Below, one piece after another: positions 46,852-58,547 of a stretch of 64,000 bases of DNA. Position 1 is the stretch's first letter. Each line of letters begins with the position of its first letter. Under the pieces are notes generated by a model. The model searched no databases, had not been told where the DNA came from, and saw nothing but the letters and a program-made list of their open reading frames with translations. The translations under genes and the position numbers were made by a program. The stretch is from assembly GCA_018350325.1 (NCBI GenBank), contig JAEVLN010000008.1, positions 1,674,001-1,738,000 of the forward strand. Reading direction: 5' to 3'. The stretch comes from Globodera rostochiensis. Taxonomy: Eukaryota > Nematoda > Chromadorea > Rhabditida > Heteroderidae.

Positions 46852-49179
46852 CTAAGGTCCTTTGAGCTGGACGTGAATAAAGTGCAAATGGCCCTCCGTC
46901 TTGTACATGTCGTGCTTCTTTAGTCGCTTTTGCTCGTCCACCAGTTCCACCCGCCATTGTCTTTCCACGGTCAGTGCCTTCACACTGGTCTTCACTTCGC
47001 CCACTAACTGATGGCTGAACGAACACATCAGCAGATAATTGAAATTTGAATTTAAATATCCCGCAATTTTGAAAGCATTGAATTTAAATATCCCGCAATT
47101 TTGAAAGCATTGAATTTAAATATCCCGCAATTGAAATCATTAAATTTAAATATCCCGCAATTGAAATCATTGAATTTAAATATCTCGCAATTGAAATCAT
47201 TGAATTTAAATATCCCGCAATTTTGAAAGCATCAAATTTAAATATCCCGCAATTTTGAAAGCATTGAATTTAAATATCCCGCAATTGAAATCATTAAATT
47301 TAAATATCCCGCAATTGAAATCATTGAATTTAAATATCCCGCAATTGAAATCATTAAATTTAAATATCCCGCAATTGAAATCATTGAATTTAAATATCTC
47401 GCAATTGAAATCATTGAATTTAAATATCTCGCAATTGAAATCATTGAATTTAAATATCCCGCAATTGAAATCATTAAATTTAAATATCCCGCAATTGAAA
47501 TCATTGAATTTAAATATCTCGCAATTGAAATCATTAAATTTAAATATCCCGCAATTTTGAAAGCATTGAATTTAAATATCCCGCAATTGAAATCATTAAA
47601 TTTAAATATCCCGCAATTGAAATCATTGAATTTAAATATCTCGCAATTGAAATCATTGAATTTAAATATCCCGCAATTGAAATCATTGAATTTAAATATC
47701 CCGCAATTGAAATCATTGAATTTAAATATCCCGCAATTGAAATCATTGAATTTAAATATCCCGCAATTGAAATCATTGAATTTAAATATCCCGCAATTGA
47801 AATCATTGAATTTAAATATCCCGCAATTGAAATCATTGAATTTAAATATCCCGCAATTGAAATCATTGAATTTAAATATCTCGCAATTGAAATCATTGAA
47901 TTTAAATATCCCGCAATTGAAATCATTGAATTTAAATATCTCGCAATTGAAATCATTGAATTTAAATATCCCGCAATTGAAAGCATTGAATTTAAATATC
48001 TCGCAATTGAAATCATTGAATTTAAATATCCCGCAATTGAAATCATTAAATTTAAATATCCCGCAATTTTGAAAGCATTGAATTTAAATATCCCGCAATT
48101 GAAATCATTAAATTTAAATATCCCGCAATTGAAATCATTAAATTTAAATATCCCGCAATTTTGAAAGCATTGAATTTAAATATGCTTCCTAATTACCAAC
48201 TTTCCGGCAGCTTGGTGAGCAAAGCATCGGATGAGAAATGTTCTGAACTTTGTTTTTCATACGCCTTCCCATTCAAACCAAACCTTTCAAATTTTCCCTG
48301 GCACAAATGCCGTAACGAAATGTCGAATATTTTCCACTCGGGATTCCAAGTGTTCGTCTTTGTCTCTGTCCGATGAAACATTAGCATTTCGCTTAATTTG
48401 TTTGGATTTGTCAGGGACAGAATGCATTGTGGCTAAACTGTTCCGTTTCTATCCGGTAAAACTCCAAATAGGCACTTGGAATGACGGTCACAATGTTCGG
48501 CTTCAGCGACCATCGCTTTTGTGGCGAGGACAAAAGGCCACGGCACTCAAAACTCACAATGGTTTCCCCGGAGGGTGCAAACTTTTCGGCAAACAATTGC
48601 AATTGGCCTTTGGCAATTACGTCTCTGTCCTTTCTAAAAATAAAAACAAAAATTGGGTTTTTGAAGCGGCGAGCGAATTTATACGTACTTTAGCCTCATA
48701 ATGAGAGAGCCATTTGGAGACGAAAGAATGTCCGAAAGTCGACATTGGCAACGGCCAAGAAAGTCGTGGAAAGTCAGGGCGCGCGAATTCGAATCACTGT
48801 CATATCTTAGAACAAAGAAAAACGATCAAAAAAGTTAAATAATAAAAAGTCAAATCAAACATTGAAAAGCGCAATTCTTTCTGCGGCTCTTCTGTCACCA
48901 AAATTTTCTTATGCCATCGTGGACTCAAACAGTTTTGGATACATTCCGTCCGTCCGATCTCCACACTTTTGTCCGGGCCTTGCACTTCTTCAACAACACA
49001 AAACGGGTCGGATTTTGAGAATGTGTCCGCATTTGGCAACCCGCTAAATGATCGGCCGGCACAATTGGAATTTTGGCGGGAATATTTAACGGGGAGGGAA
49101 ACCTTGCCGACAAAATCAGCTCAACGGCTTCTGCTGGTCCATCGGCGGCCTCTCGCCCCCCGTCTGTACGGGCGAACAT
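46852..49179 (-). CDS. copine-like protein with two C2 domains and no A domain
   Basis: Copines are calcium-dependent membrane-binding proteins with two C2 domains and a C-terminal VWA-like A domain. Read right to left: ATG 49179, then VELILSA-SGLPNADTFSKSDP (intron of about 54 bases between), SVEIGRTECIQNCLSPRW and ALTFHDFLGRCQCRLSDIL make up C2A. C2B follows, with GQLQLFAEKFAPSGETIVSF, AYLEFYRI, MLMFHRTETKTNTWNPEWK and the ISLRHLCQGKFER segment near 48310-48230. A 1.1-kb intron of minisatellite repeats leads to SHQLVGEVKTSVKALTVER, which closes C2B, and KKHDMYKTEGHLHFIHV, then TAG at 46852. The calcium-binding aspartates look partly kept (SKSDP). No A-domain exon is seen before the neighbouring gene begins, so the protein is short. 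Confidence 0.78.
47041..48180. repeat. 30-bp AT-rich minisatellite, about 38 copies
   Basis: Tandem units of CAATTGAAATCATTGAATT plus TAAATATCCCG. Variants have ATTAAA for ATTGAA, CTCGC for CCCGC, and a slightly longer unit with TTTTGAAAGC. Because 30 is a multiple of three and the unit has no stop in some frames, long artificial open frames appear on both strands. It forms one intron of the copine-like gene. Confidence 0.95.
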
Positions 49180-49956
49180 TGAAATTGTCCGTAAAGGCGA
49201 AACCAAAATTGAACTCCAAAAGCTGTCGTCTATCAAACCAAATCAAAGAAGTTTCGAATTTTTGTGACAATGACTTAGCATTAAAGTTTCAAATAGGGCT
49301 AATTAGCGAATGTAAATTTATTCAAAATCCAAAACGCTACAAACAAACGACTTCAACCGGTTCGACAATCTCAAAGCATGTTAAATTAAGACATGACACT
49401 CTCCCGTCGCGCCGATTCACTTAAAATGATTGTAATTCCATTAACACCGTTCCCGCCGTCCATTTTCAAATAAAATAACGATATAAAATAACAATTGAAG
49501 GCTCGCCGATTACTCATTCTCAAAATCTCATTACTAATTAATGTGTTGGCCAGCGCTTCTCCCAAATGCGGCACACAAAGGGACAAATTCTAAGAATGAA
49601 TTAAACGGAAAACCTTGCTATAACCATAGGTATTTTGTTTGCTTTTAGCACCGAAAAGGAAAAGAAATTTTAAATCGATGTGAATGGGGGGGGGGGGGAG
49701 GCGACATAATGCGGGCGTTGACAAAGATGCGGTCGAACCGAGAACAATTAATTCTTTGCCCGGCCACCCCACTCATTCATTCATTCCTTCTTGTCTAATT
49801 TGCCGCTAATTAAAATCATCGTAAAATACCTTTTTAAATTTGAGATAAAAAACGACGAAAAATAAAAAAGAGCGAACCGCGCGGGTCGATTAAAAGTAAT
49901 TAATATTTGGCAGCATGAATGGATGAAAAGGCGTCAGTCTCTGTATGAATTGATGG
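49180..49956. other. intergenic between copine-like gene and ankyrin cluster
   Basis: No gene seen. Holds a 13-base G run at 49686. The copine-like promoter would lie at the left side and the 3' region of the first ankyrin gene at the right. Confidence 0.45.
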
Positions 49957-52796
49957 TCAGATTTTGTGCCTCATTAGCCTCTCCCGAATGGTTGCGACGT
50001 TCGCCTCGCTGGCCAATGCCAAGACGGACTCGCGTTCGGCGACGCTCAGCGGGCCTTGCCACCGTTTCATTAGTGTCCCCACACAGCCAATCCGCGCGTA
50101 TTTCACCGCGTAGTGCAACGCCGTCCACCCGCGCGCGTCCATCTCCGCCGCCTCCGCCCCCCGCAGCAACAAAAGACGCACAATTTGTTCATGGCCTTCT
50201 TGTGCCGCTAAGTGCAGTGGCGTCACTCCATTGGGAGCCGCTTTAGCACAAGGATTAGCTCCGCCGGACAAAAGAGTCGAAACAGCGTCGAATCTGCCGT
50301 ACATTGCAGAGAGGTGAAGCGGCACATAGCCTCGAGCGTTAATCAAATTCACATTGGCACCATTCTGAAACTGACGGTTTCACGAACATTTAAATTTTCA
50401 AATGGCACCGCCGGACTTTCCCAAAAGATAACCCAAAATGTCAGCTGAACGCTAAAAATGCGCAAAACGCAACTTTTTTTATAAAGAACCCCCAATTAGT
50501 ACTTATCCGAAAGCGCCTTCAGCGTTCCGAGATTTTTGTCGATTTCACATATTATGCCGGTAATTAGTCTGGATACCTCCATTAGCAGTTGCATCACACG
50601 AGACCAACCCTCCTCCGCAGCACAGTGTAACGGTGCGTCTCCGTCCGTACCCGCCGTGTTAACCTCGGCGCCCGCCCTTATCAGTTCCTGTGCCACCAAC
50701 TCTTTGCCTTCACAAGATGCATAATAGAGGGCCGTTTTCTGCTTTGAATTTCTCGCTGACACATCAGCTTTCCATTCGAGCAGAAGTCGGACGGTGTCGA
50801 GGTGTCCATAGGTGGCAGCCAAATGCAATGCATTGTTCCCGTAAGCGTTTCGAGTCCGATTAATGTCTGCCCCGTAGGCGAGCAGATGTCGGACCAGCTG
50901 AGTATCACCAGCTTTTGCACCATTCAACAGCCGTACATCCAGCAGCGCACGGCCCCTTTAGAAAACTTGTCCAGGCCGAACCAGTTCGTGTTCATCACCT
51001 ATCCGTGTCCTGCTCATTATTACCTGGTATTGGCATCGACAATGTTCACATCGTGAATCGAACGATGTGCCTCCAATTGTGCCTTTGCGTTTCTCAGAAC
51101 ACTCAAAATTCGTTCTTTTTCCGTATGTTCGCCCTGCCCCGACGTCTGATCGATCGCTCCGTTCAACTCTTCTGACGTCAATCCCCTCTTAGCCCAGAAT
51201 TGGACTAACACACCGATGCATTCTCTCCGCCAATGTTTGATCGCATATTGAAGTGCCGTCCAATTTTGGCTGTCCTTCACGCTAACGTCAGCCCCTTTCT
51301 CCAATAAATGCTTCAGGATCAAAACCTGACTTTGCTCGTCCTTCTCCCCCAGTGACATTATTTCTGCATAAAGCCTCGAATGCCCTCCGTCTTGAGTCTT
51401 ATTTTTTTGCTCGGACTCCATTCTTCCCAAAGTCCGTCTGAGCTTATCAGCTAATTCCTCCAAAGAGAGTTCGTCTACAGTAAAGTGTAGTGCCGTCTTG
51501 CCCTTCTGGTTTGTCCAGTTTGGTTCCACGTTGGCCTGTTGCAGCAATAGCTCCACAACGTGCTGTTTTTTGGAAAGAGCCGCCCAATGGAGGGCGGTTT
51601 CGTTGGCCCTATTTCTTGCCATTGCATTCGCCCCTCGGCTAAGAAGAAGAAGCACCAAATCGGCCCTTCCGAACAAACTCGCAAAATGTAGTGCGCGGTT
51701 TCCGAATTCGTCATTAGCCTCATTAAGGTCAAGCTCCTCGCCACTGTAATTGGCCATAATGGACGCAAACCCATCAACATCGCCCCGTTCAACTGCCTTT
51801 AGGAACATCCACTTGTGGTACCTAAAGCAACTTTGATTAAGCATCCATAAAATGTGTTTGGATAATAATTTCTCAAATGGACCGATATGCGCGATTTGCT
51901 CTGACTAACAGTGCAATCCAACGTTGCATAAGCGTGGTGGCGGTCTCCTCACTGCTCCTCGTCAACTTTTGCCGGTCAATGGTATCAAAAACGGACTGAA
52001 TGTCGACATCACTGATGTCCTGGCACCGATGTAACAGTGCCCATGTGGCTTCCTCGTGCCCGTTCAAAACGGCATAGTGCAATGCCATTAGTCCTCGGTC
52101 GTCCCTCGCCTTTGGGTCCGCCCCATTCTTCAATAACAAGTTGATGGCAGCCACGTCACCGTTTTTAGCAGCAAAATGTAGCGGAGTTTTGCCCAAATTC
52201 ATCGAGTCCATCGTTTGTTGTGCCGAAACATTCGCCCCACTGCGTAGCAGCAAATGCATAATTCGGATTCGGTTCAGTGCCGCTGCCCGATGCAATGGCG
52301 TCAGTCCAGAACCGTCAAACGCATTCACATTCGCCCCGTGATCAAGCAGCAATTTTACCTGAACAAACAATTAAAATGGAAAATATAATTGGCATTTCTT
52401 TAGCCATTTAGAAAGATGTAAAAAGAGCATCAAAAAACCGTAAAAAAGAGCATCAAAAACTCTTTAGATAAAGCATTACCCGTAAAAAAGAGCATCAAAA
52501 ACTCTTTAGATAAAGCATTACCCGTAAAAAAGAGCATCAAAAACTCTTTAGATAAAACATTACCGTAAAAAAGAGCATCAAAAACTCTTTAGATAAAGCA
52601 TTACCGTAAAAAAGAGCATCAAAAACTCTTTAGATAAAGCATTACCATCGCTTCGTCTGGTGCGATGACCGCTTCATGCAAAGGCGTCTGATGGTAACCT
52701 TCCGCGTCCATAGCATTAACATTGGCACCGGATGTCAGCATAACCAGCACCTCCTCTGGCTTTCCTTCCCTCACCGCCAAATTTAAAGACTTAGCC
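49957..52796 (-). CDS. large ankyrin-repeat protein (cluster gene A)
   Basis: Read right to left. The first recognisable exon (from 52796) begins AKSLNLAVREGKPEEVLVML and ends PDEAM at a donor that lies in a minisatellite. Then VKLLLDHGANVNAFDGSGLT, GKTPLHFAAKNGDVAAINLL, and, after an in-phase join to YHKWMFLKAVERGDVDGF, the repeats GNRALHFASLFGRADLVLLL, NETALHWAALSKKQHVVELL, and NWTALQYAIKHWRRECIGVL. Later exons give GNNALHLAATYGHLDTVRLL, DAPLHCAAEEGWSRVMQLL, GYVPLHLSAMYGRFDAVSTL, GVTPLHLAAQEGHEQIVRLL and GWTALHYAVKYARIGCVGTL. The stop is at 49957. There are well over ten repeats and no other domain. Ankyrin repeats bind proteins; the partner is unknown. The start exon is not found; MTDHAKPTTGQT at about 52862 is possible but the phase does not fit. 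Confidence 0.85.
52439..52647. repeat. five-copy 41-42-bp minisatellite carrying the 5' splice site of ankyrin gene A
   Basis: Five near-identical units (plus strand CGTAAAAAAGAGCATC ... GATAAAGCATTAC). On the coding strand each unit contains GGTAATGCTTTATC, the same sequence as the true donor after PDEAM. Only the first copy touches the exon; the rest are intronic. Confidence 0.92.
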
Positions 52797-53109
52797 CTAT
52801 AAGAATAAACTAGAAAATCGGAACAGGACAGTTTGGCCGGTCGTCGGTTTGGCGTGATCAGTCATAATCTAATCATTAGGAAAGCAATTTAAACAAAACT
52901 AATATTATTCAGAAGCTCTCAGTTTGCTGAATCTTTGATCAAGGGAAAGCTAACCGATTCGTTTTTTCTCAAAAGAGTTATAGCTTAAAACGTGTAAAAA
53001 CTCTATTTTGTGTTAACTCTTTAAGTCGAATCGCCTAGCTGTAGCAACTACAACCATATGCTTTTCTTTGGGAATTATTATGACGGAAATCGAACGGACG
53101 GAAAGAGTT

Positions 53110-53992
53110 TTAATGCAAACCGGTATGTTTCACAAACCCCACAACGGTTGGTTGTTCGACTTGCTGCGGAACGACCGGAGTGCGGGGTCGGGACTCGAGC
53201 AGAAAGGTAACAATTGTTTGCTGGTTGGGAATGTGCCACTGTTGTGCCCTCCTCAAGTACGCGTCAATGTCCTCAGTTGTGGCCCTCCGGTTGCGGCCTC
53301 CCCAATTTGCCAGAAATACTCTCAGAAGCCCCAAAGACCCACTCCACAAAGCACGGTCCATCGGAGTCATTCCCTCGTTGTCCTTTAGCTGAGTGTCCCA
53401 CCCGCCCTGCTCCAACAACAGTAAGGTGGTTTGCTCATGTCCAAAGTTTGCAGCATAATGCAACGGAGTCCAACCTAATTAAGTTAAAAGGTGTGCGCGT
53501 ATGGACACCAAAGTTCGGTCGTTTACCGTTGTCGTCCCTCTCGCAAACTTTTGCCCCCCGTTTCAGCAACAATCGGACAGTTTCCGCCCGACCAAATTTA
53601 GCGGCGCAGTGCAGCGGCGTGTAATTTGTCGGCCCCCCGCGAGTGACCAAATTTGCGTTGGCATCCAACAAAAGCCAAACAATGTCCGTTTGGCCCTCAC
53701 AGGCGGAGGAAAGCAAAGCCCCGTCCATGTCAATGTGCGACAAATTGTGGCGCCATTGGCCCAACAAAACACGAACAAAGCCAACATCTGCCGAAGAGAT
53801 CGCTCGCGAAAGTTCCCGATTTATTTCCATCCCCAAAGGCATGTCGGCAATAAGCTGGACACCTTTGGGCTGCGGCATTGGCCTTAAACGCATTAAATGG
53901 TCGACTGATCATTTTGAGGGGTACCTTTCGAGAGCAATGCCGACCCCAACTTGCATTGGCTGATCGTGATTTTGTTGATCAGATTCTGACAT
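53110..53992 (-). CDS. ankyrin-repeat protein (cluster gene B)
   Basis: A compact three-exon gene. ATG 53992 opens MSESDQQNHDQPMQVGVG; a 44-base intron then joins in phase to PMPQPKGVQLIADMPLG. Repeats: DVGFVRVLLGQWRHNLSHID, then ALLSSACEGQTDIVWLLLDA, YTPLHCAAKFGRAETVRLL, ERDDNG across an intron to WTPLHYAANFGHEQTTLLL, and GMTPMDRALWSGSLGLLRVF. The C-terminus has AYLRRAQQWHIPNQQTIVTF, a motif shared with gene C, and the stop is at 53110. No signal peptide or membrane segment. Intron position inside the DDNG-WTPLH repeat is shared with gene C, so the two are tandem duplicates. Function unknown; protein binding is expected. Confidence 0.85.
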
Positions 53993-54010
53993 CGACTCGT
54001 TCTTTTTGCT

Positions 54011-55156
54011 TCAAAATAAAGAGTTGGAGAGAGTGTGAAGCCCAACCCACTCTTTGGGCAATTCGATGCTTCCTCCAGTAAGTCGAAAAGTTTGTAAGAA
54101 GGACACAATTGACTTTTTGTTCGGAATTTGCCATTGCTCAACCAGCCGAATGTACTCGTCGACCTCGTCGGCATTCGGAGTGGTGCCCCAATTAGTGAAG
54201 AATAGCCTAATCAAGTCGAGAGAGCCTATCCTCAGAGCCCTCCCTACGGGAGTAAGTTCCTCGCCGTCTTTGATGTGCAAAAGGTGTTGTTGTTCCCCGT
54301 CTTCAAGCAGAGCGAGCGCAGTCTGAACATGTCCGTTTTGGACCGCAAAATGCAATGGCGTCCAACCTTATAGTTAAAAAAGATCAATTAATCCTTGGTT
54401 TTTTCATAATTTTAAAAATCACGACCATTGTCATCCTTTTGTGCCAAATTTGCTCCCCTTTTGACCAAAAATCGGACTGTCTCAGTTTTGCCGGCTTTGG
54501 CTGCACAATGGAGCGGCGACTGATTCCTCGGCTCCCCGCGTGTGTCCACCTCCGCCCCCTGATCCACCAAAAATATGGCCGCTTCTGTTGTCCCATCGCA
54601 TGCCGCCGAAAGAAGTGCCCGATTAAGGTCCATTAGCGCAGAACGATTACTCCATTTAGCAACAATTGCGCGAAGCAAAAGCACTTCCCCAGCACCAGCA
54701 GCCCGAATCAATTCGTTGTTTTCCATCTCCATCTCCTTCTCCTGCTGCTGCTGCTGCTGCTGAACTAATGAATCTTTCTTTTGATCTTTTCCATTTCTTC
54801 TTTCGGCTATCGCCGCTGCCAGCATAACTTTGGCAGGGTCAGATTCGGAGATTAACGGAGATGCTTCTGGTAAGCTTAATTAAAAAAAAACACTTCAAAC
54901 GGCCGTCAATTGTTTACTTTTTTGCTTGTTCATTGTTTTGCTGATCGGCTGACGAAAGAATGTTTTGTTGCGCTTGAACAAAGCTCAAAAACGGAAAGCC
55001 AAAGATCAGTAGAAGCAGAATGATCAGCAGCAGAAGCAACAGGCAGCACAGAATACACCAGGGACAGCCCCGAATTATTGCACCGTTACGACGACCACGA
55101 CCTTCTTTTTGAATTTTATTGATCAGTGAGATTGTAAAGAGTTCTAATCGATCCAA
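54011..55156 (-). CDS. ankyrin-repeat protein with N-terminal hydrophobic segment (cluster gene C)
   Basis: ATG 55156 gives a basic leader (KEGRGRRNG) and then a very hydrophobic stretch, CILCCLLLLLLIILLLLIFG, followed by a signal-peptidase-like SFVQA-QQ. The next exon joins in phase (NEQAK to NLPEASPLISESDP) and has a seven-residue polyglutamine. Ankyrin repeats are GEVLLLRAIVAKWSNRSALM, ALLSAACDGTTEAAIFLVD, QSPLHCAAKAGKTETVRFLV and, after an intron at DDNG, WTPLHFAVQNGHVQTALALL. The tail EYIRLVEQWQIPNKKSIVSF matches gene B. Stop at 54011. The protein is either a type II membrane protein or secreted with a long signal peptide, which sets it apart from its neighbours. One ATGCCA hexamer (reverse on the plus strand at 55357-55362) lies about 200 bases upstream. 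Confidence 0.82.
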
Positions 55157-55592
55157 ATACCCGATTTGTTCAGCAGCATCGCTTCCTGTAATGATCCATG
55201 CCTATTTCTATTGACGAACATCGACCGAATCGTTTTGTTCGCCGGTGTACGCCGTTTGTCCTGTTGGTCATCGGCAGATGCGTTTCTGTTCATCGCTTCG
55301 AATTGGAATTCCGATACCCTTGAATTCCAAATGTTTTTTTGTTGTTGCTAAATTTGTGGCATTTACAGTAAAGAAGACGAATCTTGCTTTGCTGAAGAAC
55401 ATTCTGTGACCAATCCGACATTTTCTTCACTTTTTTCTGGAGTTGTGATCGATTTGCCTCGCTAATTACAAAAATTAAATGTTGGATTAAATTTGTCTGA
55501 ATGCGACGAATTTAAATTTAAGTTACTAATGACCGATAGCACGAACAGAGACTCCTGAAGGCGTCTCACTGAATGAATGCAAATTGAACTTT

Positions 55593-56637
55593 CTACAAGT
55601 TTGTGGAACCCCTTGAAGGCTTTATGTCCCGCTCCAACTCAACGATCGATTCCGTTTTTGTTGTCGCTTTGGCACTGTCCCCCGTCCTTGGCGGTGCCAA
55701 GGTCAATGTCGTCGTTACTTTTGCCCCCTCTTCGTTCTCCCCGTCTTTAAGCTGATGCAGAAGCAACTGTCTCGGCATCTGGTAATGCTCTTCAGTGTGC
55801 CCTCCCGTTGTCGTCGCCTCCGAGTCGGCCCCACTTTCGACCAGCAACTGAGCAACTTCGTCACGTCCGTTGAGCAACGCCTGGCGCAACGCCGTTTCGC
55901 CATGTCCGTTGCAAACGTTCAAATTCGCAGTCGCTTCCATCAGCAAAATGCGAACCACCTCCAAAATAATTGACTTACTATTTGAATGATGAGTCCCACC
56001 TCGACATGTCCTTCCCGTGCCGCCCAATGAAGTGCCGTCTCGCCGTCGTCGTCTCCCGCCTCGCTCTGTGCCCGTCCACCTGCCTCCAGCAACATTCGCA
56101 ATGTCTCCTCGCGACCATTTCCCGCTGCCAAATGCAGGGCCGTCGCCCCGAATTTGTTGCGCGTCTCCTGCACCAATTGGACGGCATTTTCTAGCCCAAG
56201 CAAACTTCCGAGAATCTCGACATCGCCTCCCGCGGAGGACCGAAGCAACTGTGCACCCGCCGCGGAACTCTCGGCATCCCTGGCGACGTTTATTTCAATG
56301 TTTTAGGCTAAGAGGTGAAATTAAAGTAAAATTCTAAACGTAATTTGTAAATGTTTTGTATTTATTTGGTTAATATAAATTTAAATTTCCATACGTCTCA
56401 ATGAGCGCCTCTTTTTTCGCTGCCCATCGAACCTCCAACTGTTTTTTGCGGGCATTGTAAATTTTCACCGTTGTCGTGGCGTGGCTTCTTCTTTTTTAAA
56501 TTGTTTTATTTCTTTCCCTTTTTTTGATTAACTCACTGTTCACTTTGACTTGGCTGTGGAGGCGCCTTTCCTTTCACAAAGAAACTTTTGATTTTTTTTG
56601 TTGGTTTTGTGGAATTATTCGAATTGGCCGAATCCAT
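55593..56637 (-). CDS. ankyrin-repeat protein with basic N-terminus (cluster gene D)
   Basis: ATG 56637 opens MDSANSNNSTKPTKKIKSFF; a short intron joins in phase to SHATTTVKIYNARKKQLEV and KKEALIET. A further exon carries AQLLRSSAGGDVEILGSLLG, FGATALHLAAGNGREETLRM and GETALHWAAREGHVEVGLII. The last exon has VRILLMEATANLNVCNGHGE, ALRQALLNGRDEVAQLLVES, and a hydrophilic tail rich in T and E to the stop at 55593. Three to four repeats. It has no signal peptide and its flanking sequences differ from genes B and C, so it is a more distant member. No function can be assigned beyond protein binding. Confidence 0.8.
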
Positions 56638-58017
56638 TTTAACTACATAAAGTTATCCCATGGAATTTGATCAGAAAAAGAATCAAATTAATTGGGAGTT
56701 TTAAGAGTGATCGTTGCAACAGTCTCGGGGAATTTCAAGACAAATGGCCAACCCATCCATTCGATTGCATCAAATGTACAAAACATGTTTATTATTTCTT
56801 TTTCATTTTCCAGCATTTAGAAAATAATTGGCTAAAATTTGTCTTTAAAGGAAATATTTCAATTTTAGTAAAAAGATTAAACATAATAATACAACATTAC
56901 ATACATACAATAACAACAATAAATAATACAATAAACTAAAACAAAAAAAAAACTCTCCATTCACTCCATTTATTTATTTATTGGGTGAAAATTAATTTAA
57001 TTTGTATAAAATTCGAAAAAAAAAATATTTGACGAGGCGGCGGCGGTTGTCTGATTTTGCAGCGTTTCCTGCGCGGCCATTGCCCGTCCACCATTTTCCT
57101 GCCCATTTTCTCCTTTCACTTTCTTTTCACTTTCTTTTTACGTCGTTTTCTCTTCTCTTTTTGTTCGCCGTTCCATTCGCCCGCCTAATTTGTAAGGAAT
57201 TTAAATTAAATTCCTAAATAATGATTAGCTCACAAATCAGAAGCAGCGGGACAGTGAGTGACTCAGCAGCAATTATTAGCTGATCGGATGGTTTGTTGCC
57301 CGCCCCGAGACGGGCGGCCGTTTCATCTTCGCCTTTTAATTCTTTAGCATTAAATGGCATATAAAATGGGGGGGGGGGGGGACCGGTTATTTTTGAAGTC
57401 AATCGGTCGACAAATTCACTTCCTTTTGATTTATTCTCTCATTTTTACGGTACCTTTTCAAACTTAAATTAAGTTTGATTGGAAATCGGAACAATAAACC
57501 GAAATGAAGTGGAAAAAGTAAAGTAAAAATATGAAAAAAATTTGGCCAATTTTCTTTTGAACCCGAAAAATTAAAAGTGAAGTGCTTTCACCACTAATAT
57601 AAATTTTATGAATTTGAATGGCTCAAACGGTTGGGAAACAGTGAAATGCGACCAGCCAGCAGAGATAGAAGGGGCCTTTCTTTCATTTGAGGGTCGCAAA
57701 GCGTACCTTTAAAAATGAAAAAATAGCCGTCTTTGTGTTAATTTTATTTTAAATTATCCGAATTTTAAAGCATTACATTCTTTTCATTCTTCCGCCGCTT
57801 CACACGAAGGGAATGCTTTTCAAATCAGCGGCAGAAATGGATTTTCCTCCATTAGTAGTGCCCCCCATCCTCGAATAATCAGCGGGGGGGGGGGACGGAC
57901 CCTCCCCCCCCCCACAGAAAACTTCATTTTTCGCTAAATCCAGGTAAGCGGGTCATCATCTCCTCCTCCTCCAATCCTTCGCACTGGATTAATCTTCTTG
58001 CGCCTCCCCGCATGGGT

Positions 58018-58112
58018 GGGGGGGGGGGAGGCTGCCAGCCATCGTTGGGGGTGGGGGGGGGGGGAGGCTTCCATCGTTAGGGGGGGGGGGGGAGGCTGCC
58101 AGCCATCGTTCG
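58018..58112. repeat. three-copy G-rich repeat
   Basis: Three units of about 33-40 bases, each made of a G run of 9-12, then GGAGGCTGCCAGCCATCGTT or the shortened GGAGGCTTCCATCGTTA. Copy differences are mainly in G-run length and one GCCAG deletion. Confidence 0.85.
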
Positions 58113-58547
58113 TTAATCTCCACTGTCGCTAACGACGGAACCAGTGAATGAAGGAAGAAGGACAAAAGCCTTGACCTCGAATGGCTGCTGATATGCAAAA
58201 GAAAGAGTCTTCTGCTGATGACGGAATGGAAGTTCTTCAGATTTCGGATTTGATTCAATATATGCTTTTTCGCTGTTTTTACTTATTAATATTAAAACCA
58301 TTAATCGATATTTAATTAAAATAATTCAATTCGATCTTTCGCCCTGTTCAAAAAGTGCAATAGAACCGTCTTTATCTTTCCGCGTTTGAGTGCAAGTTGT
58401 AAAAGCATTCTTTCGTCCATAAAGGGATGATTTGATGTTATTTATGTAAAAATGCATTCAATCCAATTATTTGCTTGGTTTGCTCCTTCCTCTGCGAGTA
58501 CTTCCGATATCCTCCTCCGACTCAAGCCCCCCCCCCCCCATTCCCAA

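Noticed and set aside
47238..48072. Long open frames on both strands encoding LKSLNLNIPQ-type or MISIAGYLNS-type repeats
   Set aside because: They are by-products of the 30-bp minisatellite, whose unit length is a multiple of three. The same DNA is intronic to the copine-like gene.
47041..48180. CRISPR-like regular spacing of 30-bp repeats
   Set aside because: There are no unique spacers and the genome is eukaryotic; it is a head-to-tail minisatellite.
53068..54636. Plus-strand frames through the ankyrin genes
   Set aside because: They are shadows of the minus-strand ankyrin repeats, with no family content and no compatible splice sites.
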